This document shows, in pieces, positions 1 through 5,683 of a DNA stretch of 5,683 bases. How positions within the stretch are numbered: the first letter of the stretch is position 1; each line of letters starts with the position of its first letter. Both the position numbers and the translations under genes were made by a program. Source of the DNA: Desulfobulbaceae bacterium (GTDB lineage Bacteria; Desulfobacterota; Desulfobulbia; Desulfobulbales; Desulfocapsaceae); the NCBI GenBank assembly GCA_030632405.1, contig DAOVUU010000189.1, positions 1 to 5,683 on the forward strand, read 5' to 3'. The notes beneath the pieces are model-generated. The model did not search any database, was not told the DNA's origin, and worked only from the letters and a program-made list of their open reading frames with translations.

Positions 1-1031
1 AATTCGTCGAAGATTATATCTTCCCGGCCTTTAGGGCAAATGCAATTTACGAAGGTAAATACCTGCTTGGAACCTCACTGGCAAGACCGCTCATTGCAAA
101 AGAACAGGTCCGCATTGCAAAGGAAGAAGGAGCAAATGCTGTAAGTCATGGCTCAACAGGTAAAGGAAACGATCAGGTTCGTTTTGAGCTGGCTTATATC
201 GGTATAGACCCGTCTTTGAATATCATCGCCCCGTGGAGAACCTGGGATCTTAACTCCAGGCAGAAACTGGTCGAATTTGCCCAAAAACACAATATTCCCA
301 TCCCGGTCACTAAAGAAAAACCATACAGCTCTGATGAAAACCTGCTGCACATCAGCTTTGAAGGCGGCATACTCGAAGATCCATGGACAGAACCGGATGA
401 AGGGATGTACGAATTGACGGTTTCACCTGAAAATGCTCCCGACAAACCCACATATCTCGAAATTGAGTTTAGAAACGGTGACCCTGTTTCCCTTGACGGG
501 GAAAAATTAAACCCATTGCCACTTTTTTTGAGACTCAACGAACTGGCCGGTGCCAATGGTATCGGGCGTCTTGATCTGGTTGAGAACCGGTTTGTTGGAA
601 TGAAATCAAGAGGTGTATACGAAACCCCCGGCGGAACACTCCTTCGTGAAGCCCATATAGCGCTTGAGACCATCACCATGGACCGGGAAGTGCTGCGTGT
701 TCGCGATTCCCTGATTTCTCGGTACGCTGAGCTTATCTACAATGGTTTCTGGTTTTCTCCCGAAAGAGAACTTCTGCAGAAAACCCTGGATGAATGCCAG
801 AAGACCGTCAGCGGAGTAGTGCGGATGAAACTGTACAAGGGTAATTGTATCCCCGTCGGACGCAAATCAAATTACTCACTCTATCAGGAAAATTTTGCCA
901 CCTTTGAAGAAGATGATGTGTATGATCAATCCGATGCAACAGGATTTATCCGCCTCAATGGCTTACGTCTGAAGATCAACGCATTGCAGAAAAGTGGACA
1001 GGACGGAAGGATCGCAAGCTACTATGACTGA
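1..1031 (+). CDS. argG: Argininosuccinate synthase, 5'-truncated by window edge
   Basis: This enzyme (EC 6.3.4.5) joins citrulline and aspartate using ATP to give argininosuccinate, the penultimate step of arginine synthesis in the cytoplasm. The frame is open from base 3 and encodes 342 residues to the TGA at 1029-1031. The family is about 400 residues long, so roughly 60 N-terminal residues, including the ATP-binding SGGLDTS-type loop, lie outside the window. Diagnostic motifs are [16 protein letters not shown] (48-95) and [15 protein letters not shown] (144-188), the latter forming part of the citrulline/aspartate site. The C-terminal [19 protein letters not shown] stretch is also typical. 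The internal TTG at 216 is not the start, because the conserved motifs lie upstream of it. The gene overlaps argH by 8 nt. The visible part is intact and identification is secure. Confidence 0.97.
   Translation, partial: FVEDYIFPAFRANAIYEGKYLLGTSLARPLIAKEQVRIAKEEGANAVSHGSTGKGNDQVRFELAYIGIDPSLNIIAPWRTWDLNSRQKLVEFAQKHNIPIPVTKEKPYSSDENLLHISFEGGILEDPWTEPDEGMYELTVSPENAPDKPTYLEIEFRNGDPVSLDGEKLNPLPLFLRLNELAGANGIGRLDLVENRFVGMKSRGVYETPGGTLLREAHIALETITMDREVLRVRDSLISRYAELIYNGFWFSPERELLQKTLDECQKTVSGVVRMKLYKGNCIPVGRKSNYSLYQENFATFEEDDVYDQSDATGFIRLNGLRLKINALQKSGQDGRIASYYD
1005..1010 (+). promoter_or_regulatory. Probable ribosome binding site of argH, inside argG
   Basis: GGAAGG lies within the argG 3' end, 13 nt before ATG 1024. 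The spacing is longer than ideal, so argH probably depends partly on ribosomes finishing argG at 1031. It still favours ATG 1024 over GTG 994, which is preceded only by an A-rich stretch. Confidence 0.5.
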
Positions 1032-2430
1032 TAAAAATATAAACAAATCGAAAAAACTCTGGGGAGGCCGTTTCGCAGAGACAACTGCTGCTTCGGTAGA
1101 AACTTTTACGGCCTCTATTCAATACGATTCCAGGCTCTATAAATATGATATCAGAGGCAGCAAGGCCCACGCAGCGATGCTTGCAGATCAAGGCATTCTC
1201 TCCCCTGGTGAACAGGAAGCGATAGTGGCAGGGTTGTCCGAAATCGAACGTGAAATAGAGGCGGAAACATTTGAATTTAAGCAGGAGCTGGAAGATATTC
1301 ACATGAATATCGAAAAAGCACTTTTAGACCGTATTGGTCCTGCAGGTGCCAAACTTCACAGTGCTCGCAGCAGAAACGATCAGGTAGCAGTGGATTTCAA
1401 AATGTACCTGCGAGATCAATGTTCCCAGGTCATAGAGTTGCTTGATGGAATAAATACAGCTTTTGTCAGGTTGGCAAGAAAATACCTTGGTCATGTCATG
1501 CCCGGTTATACCCATATGCAGAGGGCCCAGCCGGTACTGCTTGCCCATCACATGCTGGCCTATTACGAAATGTTTCAAAGAGATCGATCTCGCATGATCG
1601 ACTGCCGCAAACGGATGAACCTCTCGCCGCTGGGTTGCGGGGCGCTGGCCGGCACCGGTCTTCCTGTTGATCGAGAGCAGGTCGCAAAAGCACTCGACTT
1701 TGACGGTGTGACCGCTAACTCCATGGATAGTGCCGGAGATCGTGATTTTGCAATAGAATTCACCAGTAACTGTGCCATGATTCAGCTCCATCTCTCCAGG
1801 CTATCGGAGGAGCTGGTACTCTGGTCCGGTCAGGAATTTTCCTTCGTCGATATATCGGATAAGTTCTGTACCGGATCTTCCATGATGCCCCAGAAAAAAA
1901 ACCCGGATATTCCGGAATTAATCAGAGGCAAAAGCGGCAGGGTTGTCGGCAGTCTGATGAGTCTGCTTACTCTGATGAAAGGACTGCCGCTCACCTATAA
2001 CCGTGACCTGCAGGAAGATAAAGAGCCGGTGTTTGACGCAGTTGATACAGTATCCTCTTCCCTGTCAATTATGGCCGAATTGCTGGACAACCTCACCTTC
2101 AACACTGCAACTATGGCGAAGGCAACTGAGGCTGGTTTTATGACCGCAACGGATCTGGCCGATTACCTGGTGTTAAAAGATGTCCCCTTCCGGGAAGCAC
2201 ATGGTATTGTTGGCCGGGTGGTCGTCTATTGTCTTGAGAAGGGGTGTGAACTTGAGAATCTGACTGTGGACGAGCTTATTCAGTTTTCAAAGGCAATCGA
2301 CAAAGATGTATTCGAAGTACTGAGTGTGGATGGATCAGTTAACAGCAGAATATCAATAGGTGGCACCAGTCTGCAGAGAGTGGAAGAAGCAATCGCTGAA
2401 GCAGAAAAACAATTAAGGATCATCTCATGA
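1024..2430 (+). CDS. argH: Argininosuccinate lyase
   Basis: This enzyme (EC 4.3.2.1) cleaves argininosuccinate to arginine and fumarate, the last step of arginine synthesis. It is a homotetramer of the fumarase/aspartase superfamily. The 468-residue product has the usual family length. It opens with the characteristic LWGGRF (residues 12-17). It carries the three conserved superfamily regions: SARSRNDQV (113-121), [10 protein letters not shown] (161-170, with H164 matching the catalytic-region histidine) and the signature [11 protein letters not shown] (284-294), whose serine pair includes the catalytic base. ATG 1024 was chosen because LWGGRF then falls at the normal distance from the N-terminus. 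An in-frame GTG at 994 would add ten residues and lacks a convincing ribosome site. The start lies inside argG and the stop overlaps the next gene as ATGA, which suggests translational coupling on both sides. Confidence 0.98.
   Translation: MTDKNINKSKKLWGGRFAETTAASVETFTASIQYDSRLYKYDIRGSKAHAAMLADQGILSPGEQEAIVAGLSEIEREIEAETFEFKQELEDIHMNIEKALLDRIGPAGAKLHSARSRNDQVAVDFKMYLRDQCSQVIELLDGINTAFVRLARKYLGHVMPGYTHMQRAQPVLLAHHMLAYYEMFQRDRSRMIDCRKRMNLSPLGCGALAGTGLPVDREQVAKALDFDGVTANSMDSAGDRDFAIEFTSNCAMIQLHLSRLSEELVLWSGQEFSFVDISDKFCTGSSMMPQKKNPDIPELIRGKSGRVVGSLMSLLTLMKGLPLTYNRDLQEDKEPVFDAVDTVSSSLSIMAELLDNLTFNTATMAKATEAGFMTATDLADYLVLKDVPFREAHGIVGRVVVYCLEKGCELENLTVDELIQFSKAIDKDVFEVLSVDGSVNSRISIGGTSLQRVEEAIAEAEKQLRIIS
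2415..2419 (+). promoter_or_regulatory. Ribosome binding site of the lipoprotein gene
   Basis: AAGGA sits in the last codons of argH, 7 nt before ATG 2427. It fixes the start at the ATGA overlap with the argH stop, and the encoded signal peptide then has normal length. Confidence 0.7.
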
Positions 2431-3488
2431 AAAATGTAAACGGGGTAAGAACAGCCGGGCTCTTTCTTCTCGCTGCGTCCCTCTTCCTTATGGGTGGATG
2501 TGGATATAAAAATCGACCGATACCTCCCGAAAATGTGGTTCCTCAACCGGTTGACGATTTACGCTACTCGGTCAGTGACAAAGGTGTCAGGCTCAACTGG
2601 TCTTATCCGGTTACAACAATTAAAGGTACGGCACTAACGAAGATTGACTCCTTTGAGCTTTTTCTGGCAGAGATACCCCTTGACAAATATTGCGGCAGCT
2701 GCCCGGTTCCTTTTTCTGATCCGATTGACCTGCCGGGTGGAGAGTCTGTTGATGGTGAGGCAAGAAAGGTAGGAGGATACGATTTTTCACTGCTCCAATC
2801 AGGACATAAATACTTTTTTAAAATTCGTTCCCGAACCAGCTGGTGGGCGTCCAGCGATGACTCAAATGTCGTCACATTTGTCTGGTTCGAGCCAGCCGCA
2901 GCTCCTGAAAAAATAACAGCCGCACCGGGGGACAGCAAGATAGAGCTCAACTGGGAATCAGTGACAACACTCCTTGATGGTCAACCTCTAAAGATGCCGA
3001 TAAAATATCAGGTTTTTCGCAGCGCAGGTGGAAAAGATTTTGAGAAAGCGGGTGAGCCTCGTACCGATACACGGTTTGTAGATCACCAGGTACGGAACGG
3101 GCAAAAATATTTTTATACTGTTCAGAGCTTACTGGTACATGGTGATGAGCTTGTAAGTGGTGGTGTCAGTAAAGAGATTGCTTCAACTCCTGTTGACCTC
3201 ACTCCGCCTCTCCCTCCCCGGGGAGTAACTGCAGTCTGGACCGACGGGGGGGTAAAAATTTTCTGGGACAAAAGCAGCTCCGTCGATTTTGGTGGATACA
3301 GAGTATACCGTCGTGATGCAGACAAGGACAGTTATGAACTCCTTGGCAATGTAGATCCGGCATATACCATTTTTGTCGACTCCCGGGCAAAAGATGATAA
3401 GAGGTACTACTGGGCAGTGACAGTCATTGACCAGGCAAAACCGGCGAACGAAAGTACCAAATCACGTGAGGCAACAATAAGGTATTAA
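2427..3488 (+). CDS. Lipoprotein with three fibronectin type III-like domains, function unknown
   Basis: This 353-residue protein is predicted to be exported and lipid-anchored. It has a short basic N-terminus, a hydrophobic stretch (residues 10-22) and the lipobox LMGGC, with C25 as the lipidated cysteine. Glycine at +2 gives no inner-membrane retention signal, so outer-membrane placement is plausible. The mature N-terminus, CGYKNRPIPPE, resembles the CGxKGPLxxP pattern of LptM (YifL/LppL), then continues into three beta-rich units of Fn3 type. These run at about 41-152 (W58, Y129), 158-253 (W176, Y228) and 260-353 (W280, Y327). Each has the Fn3-like LxW and KYxFxVxS/D patterns. The first is longer and holds a CGSC motif at 89-92; these and C25 are the only cysteines. 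ATG 2427 overlaps the argH stop as ATGA and is preceded by AAGGA. Its position upstream of dapF parallels lptM. A binding or scaffold role in the envelope is inference; no catalytic motif is visible. Confidence 0.85.
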   Translation: MKNVNGVRTAGLFLLAASLFLMGGCGYKNRPIPPENVVPQPVDDLRYSVSDKGVRLNWSYPVTTIKGTALTKIDSFELFLAEIPLDKYCGSCPVPFSDPIDLPGGESVDGEARKVGGYDFSLLQSGHKYFFKIRSRTSWWASSDDSNVVTFVWFEPAAAPEKITAAPGDSKIELNWESVTTLLDGQPLKMPIKYQVFRSAGGKDFEKAGEPRTDTRFVDHQVRNGQKYFYTVQSLLVHGDELVSGGVSKEIASTPVDLTPPLPPRGVTAVWTDGGVKIFWDKSSSVDFGGYRVYRRDADKDSYELLGNVDPAYTIFVDSRAKDDKRYYWAVTVIDQAKPANESTKSREATIRY

Positions 3489-3493
3489 AGGAG
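3487..3493 (+). promoter_or_regulatory. Ribosome binding site of dapF
   Basis: AAAGGAG overlaps the TAA stop of the lipoprotein gene (3486-3488) and lies 8 nt before ATG 3502. It is the strongest and best-spaced site in the window along with that of folK. It suggests that dapF can be initiated independently as well as by ribosomes leaving the upstream gene. Confidence 0.75.
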
Positions 3494-3501
3494 TATTACT
3501 T

Positions 3502-4341
3502 ATGGCCATTTCCTTTCCCATCAACTTTGAAAAAATGAGTGGGTCCGGCAATGATTTCATAGTCATTGATAATCGAAATTCCATCGTTCACCTTGAAGAT
3601 CAACCGGAGTTTACCCGGAAAATCTGTACGCGCATGTTTTCTGTTGGAGGTAATGGCTTAATTTTCATAGAAAAATCAAATATGGCAGATTTCAGCTGGA
3701 AATTTTACAATGGTGACGGCTCCATAGCTGATATGTGCGGCAATGGTGCCAGGTGTGCCGCCCGGTTTGCATTCAGGAACAATATTGCCAAATCGAAAAT
3801 GGAGTTTGAAACAACAGCTGGAAATATTCAGGCGGAAATCCTGGCAAATGATACGGTTGTGCGTATCCAGATGACCAAGCCGTTCGACTTCCGGCTGGGC
3901 CTTTCAATGAGCCTCAATGGCAAAGAGCATGCTGTGGCATTTGTCAATACGGGGGTTCCCCACGCGGTTATTTTTGTTGAGGAAGAAAACACACCGGTGA
4001 AAAAACTTGGTCGCAAGGTACGCTTCCATGAGCTCTTTGAACCCAAAGGCACTAACGCCAGCTTTGCAAGAGTCCTCAATGACGGCAGGCTGGAGGTTCG
4101 CACCTATGAACGTGGCATTGAAGATGAAACCATGGCCTGCGGCACCGGCGCAGTGGCCGCTGCCCTTTTTGCAACAATGCAGAGAGGAATGGAATCACCG
4201 ATAGAGATAGTAACGGCCGGTGGAGACGTATTGACAGTTATGTTTGACCTGCTGGACGGACCCGTTGCGGAAAATGTCTTTCTGGAAGGGCCAGTAAGAC
4301 TTATTTACAAAGGACAATTAACTGCTGAAGCTCTGCTCTAA
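3502..4341 (+). CDS. dapF: Diaminopimelate epimerase
   Basis: This enzyme (EC 5.1.1.7) converts LL-diaminopimelate to meso-diaminopimelate, the direct precursor of lysine and a cross-linking residue of Gram-negative peptidoglycan. It is cytoplasmic, PLP-independent and uses two cysteines as acid/base. Both are present: C79 in DMCGNGARC and C213 in TMACGTGA. The N-terminal KMSGSGNDFIVID motif (11-23) and YERGIEDET (202-210) are also family hallmarks. The first motif has Ser where many homologues have His (KMHGxGNDF). The length of 279 residues is normal and both pseudo-symmetric halves are complete. It begins 13 nt after the lipoprotein gene and is followed by dapA of the same pathway, with lysA not adjacent. 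Identification is secure. Confidence 0.97.
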   Translation: MAISFPINFEKMSGSGNDFIVIDNRNSIVHLEDQPEFTRKICTRMFSVGGNGLIFIEKSNMADFSWKFYNGDGSIADMCGNGARCAARFAFRNNIAKSKMEFETTAGNIQAEILANDTVVRIQMTKPFDFRLGLSMSLNGKEHAVAFVNTGVPHAVIFVEEENTPVKKLGRKVRFHELFEPKGTNASFARVLNDGRLEVRTYERGIEDETMACGTGAVAAALFATMQRGMESPIEIVTAGGDVLTVMFDLLDGPVAENVFLEGPVRLIYKGQLTAEALL

Positions 4342-4376
4342 GTGCTAGTGCAGAAAAACGGCTGTGGTAAAAATAT

Positions 4377-4382
4377 GGAGGA
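4377..4382 (+). promoter_or_regulatory. Ribosome binding site of dapA, short spacing
   Basis: GGAGGA lies only 3 nt before ATG 4386, shorter than the usual 5-9 nt. No alternative in-frame start nearby fits better, and MKKFHGAIVALVTPF is the expected DapA N-terminus, so the start stands. Confidence 0.65.
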
Positions 4383-4385
4383 ATT

Positions 4386-5267
4386 ATGAAAAAATTTCAT
4401 GGAGCTATTGTTGCGTTGGTAACCCCATTTATTGATGGCCGGTTGGATGAACAGGGACTTGTTGATCTTATTGAGTTTCAAATTGAAAACGGTACCCATG
4501 GTATTGTACCCGTTGGTACAACCGGAGAATCGGCAACTGTCGATTTTGAAGAGCACAATAAGGTGGTAGATATTACCGTAAAAACCGTAAATGGGCGTGT
4601 ACCTGTTATCGCCGGAACCGGGGCCAATAATACCCTGAAAGCTATAGAGTTCTCTAAAAGTGCAAAAGAGAGAGGAGTAGATGCTGTCCTCTCAGTGGCC
4701 CCCTACTATAACAAACCTAACCAGGAAGGGATCTATCAGCACTTCAAGACAATTGCCGAAGCCGTTGATATTCCAATGATTCTTTACAACGTTCCGGGGC
4801 GGACTGTCGTTCATATCCTGCCTGAAACCGTTGCCCGTCTGGCAGAAATTGACAATATTATAGGCATCAAGGAAGCCTGCGGCAGCCTGGAACAGATATC
4901 CGATGTGATCCGTTTCTGTCCCGATGATTTTATACTGCTTTCCGGTGACGATTTCACCTGCATGCCGACGATTTTTGTAGGCGGCAAAGGGGTCATTTCA
5001 GTTGTATCCAACGTTACCCCCCGCGAAATGGCTGAGATGATGGAGGCCGCTCTGACCGGTGATATTGCCAGGGCAAATGAGCTCCATTATAAATTATTTC
5101 CTATGATGAAACTTATGTTCCGATGTCCGGCCCCTGCTCCTGGCAAAAAAGTCCTGGAACTGATGGGGAAAATCAAAGATGGCACACCCCGGTTACCCAT
5201 TACACCGGTCGATGAACCCACTCTCCTTAAACTGCAGGAAGAGATGTCAACGCTGGGAATGGTCTGA
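4386..5267 (+). CDS. dapA: 4-hydroxy-tetrahydrodipicolinate synthase
   Basis: This enzyme (EC 4.3.3.7) condenses pyruvate with aspartate semialdehyde, the committed step to diaminopimelate and lysine. It is a class I aldolase-type TIM barrel and usually a tetramer. Length is 293 residues (E. coli 292). All catalytic residues are visible, each one position later than in E. coli: T45 and T46 in GTTGES, Y108 in PYYNKP, Y134 and R139 in YNVPGRT, and the Schiff-base lysine K162 in IGIKEA. Two E. coli lysine-feedback residues differ: H53 is F54 here and E84 is K85, while S49, A50, H57, N81 and Y107 match. The C-terminal loop normally reading NPIPVK is APAPGK (249-254), preceded by C247-P248. The gene is intact and probably active; weak or absent lysine inhibition is inference. 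It follows dapF by 44 nt. Confidence 0.96.
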   Translation: MKKFHGAIVALVTPFIDGRLDEQGLVDLIEFQIENGTHGIVPVGTTGESATVDFEEHNKVVDITVKTVNGRVPVIAGTGANNTLKAIEFSKSAKERGVDAVLSVAPYYNKPNQEGIYQHFKTIAEAVDIPMILYNVPGRTVVHILPETVARLAEIDNIIGIKEACGSLEQISDVIRFCPDDFILLSGDDFTCMPTIFVGGKGVISVVSNVTPREMAEMMEAALTGDIARANELHYKLFPMMKLMFRCPAPAPGKKVLELMGKIKDGTPRLPITPVDEPTLLKLQEEMSTLGMV

Positions 5268-5295
5268 GGAAAATGACAATAGTGCGAATTAGCTG

Positions 5296-5302
5296 AAGGA
5301 GA
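5296..5302 (+). promoter_or_regulatory. Ribosome binding site deciding the GTG start of folK
   Basis: AAGGAGA lies 8 nt before GTG 5311. An in-frame TTG at 5305 would leave only 2 nt, so GTG is preferred. No ATG start fits, since the conserved VALGSN motif begins at codon 8. Confidence 0.7.
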
Positions 5303-5310
5303 TTTTGACT

Positions 5311-5683
5311 GTGAAGACGGGAGATGTCTATGTGGCCCTGGGCTCAAACCTGGGAGACGGCATGCAAACCTTAGTGAAGGCATGGACTCTGCTCGGTGAA
5401 CATGATGGCATCACCCTCGTGGCCCTGTCTCCCCCCTTTGTTACGGATCCGGTTGATATGACCAGTCAGCACCGGTTTACTAATGCAGTAGGATGCCTCT
5501 CCACACACCATACACCGCAACTCCTTCTTGATATCCTCCTTGAAACAGAAACCGTTCTGGGCAGGACGAGGGATGGTGGCACCACAGGTTACCAGGACCG
5601 CATTATTGATCTTGACCTGCTCTACTTCGGCTCTGTAATTCTGGATAATCCGAAATTGACTCTTCCCCATCCGAACCGGGAAA
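5311..5683 (+). CDS. folK: 2-amino-4-hydroxy-6-hydroxymethyldihydropteridine pyrophosphokinase, 3'-truncated by window edge
   Basis: This enzyme (HPPK, EC 2.7.6.3) transfers pyrophosphate from ATP to 6-hydroxymethyl-dihydropterin, giving the substrate of dihydropteroate synthase in folate synthesis. The frame is open to the window end and encodes 124 residues; the family is about 160-170 long, so the C-terminus is missing. Visible hallmarks are VALGSNLGD (8-16), TDPVDMTSQHRFTNAV (45-60), the LGR segment (83-85) and DRIIDLDLLYFG (96-107). In the last, D100 and D102 match the two Mg-binding aspartates. LPHPNRE (118-124) is the usual next motif. Where many homologues have GPRTIDLD this one has QDRIIDLD, a tolerated variation. 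It starts with GTG, 43 nt after dapA. Its link to the preceding pathways is co-transcription only; no biochemical connection is apparent. Confidence 0.95.
   Translation, partial: MKTGDVYVALGSNLGDGMQTLVKAWTLLGEHDGITLVALSPPFVTDPVDMTSQHRFTNAVGCLSTHHTPQLLLDILLETETVLGRTRDGGTTGYQDRIIDLDLLYFGSVILDNPKLTLPHPNRE

Noticed and set aside
1324..1791. A 155-codon antisense open frame opposite argH
   Set aside because: It lies wholly within a well-supported gene, has no recognisable domain and no visible ribosome site; it reflects the codon pattern of argH.
1894..1901. Run of eight A in argH as a possible slippage site
   Set aside because: It simply encodes the invariant QKKNP catalytic signature, so it is constrained by protein function.
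3246..3252. Run of seven G in the lipoprotein gene as a possible phase-variation tract
   Set aside because: The frame is intact, the run is short and a single case in a non-variable-looking gene is weak evidence; slippage would need read-level data.
4332..4354. Inverted repeat TCTGC/GCAGA at the end of dapF as a possible terminator
   Set aside because: The stem is only 5 bp with a 13-nt loop, overlaps the dapF stop and is followed by A residues rather than a T tract.
4375..4389. Mini-frame ATGGAGGAATTATGA ending on the dapA start, as a possible leader peptide
   Set aside because: Four codons made mostly of the dapA ribosome site itself; likely a by-product of GGAGGA next to ATG.
4338..4556. 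Antisense open frame across the dapF-dapA gap and dapA start
   Set aside because: The encoded 72 residues show no family features, and most of the frame covers the conserved dapA N-terminus on the other strand.
5273..5296. Seven-codon frame between dapA and folK preceded by GAGGAAA
   Set aside because: It is too short to judge and has no attenuator-like hairpin or regulatory codon run; chance occurrence is likely.

Overview
This window is a compact, entirely plus-strand run of six genes with almost no non-coding DNA. In order they are argG (5' end cut by the window edge), argH, a lipoprotein gene encoding fibronectin type III-like domains, dapF, dapA and folK (3' end cut by the window edge). 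argG/argH overlap by 8 nt and argH/lipoprotein by 4 nt; the other gaps are 13, 44 and 43 nt. No promoter, terminator, RNA gene, mobile element, repeat or CRISPR array is visible. The simplest reading is one polycistronic unit whose promoter lies upstream and whose end lies downstream of the window.

The organism is most likely a Gram-negative, deltaproteobacterium-like bacterium (Desulfobacterota, possibly related to Desulfobulbales). This is inferred from the lipoprotein signal peptide, the arg-lipoprotein-dap gene order, moderate GC content and the style of the proteins. The sequence alone does not fix the taxon.

Region by region: positions 1-2430 hold the last two steps of arginine synthesis (citrulline to argininosuccinate to arginine). 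Positions 2427-3488 encode a secreted, lipid-anchored protein with three beta-sandwich-like repeats and an N-terminus recalling the small LPS-assembly lipoprotein LptM. Positions 3502-5267 hold two diaminopimelate/lysine enzymes: DapF (LL-DAP to meso-DAP) and DapA (the first committed step). The segment from 5311 on is the start of FolK of folate synthesis. The operon therefore joins amino-acid and peptidoglycan-precursor synthesis, a likely envelope lipoprotein and a folate gene. lysA, which often sits next to dapF in related layouts, is absent here.

Most of the window is ordinary housekeeping metabolism and I see no clear new system. The points most worth a second look are the uncharacterised lipoprotein, which sits where LptM lies in other proteobacteria and has a CxxC pair, and DapA, which has substitutions at lysine-feedback positions and in a normally conserved C-terminal loop.
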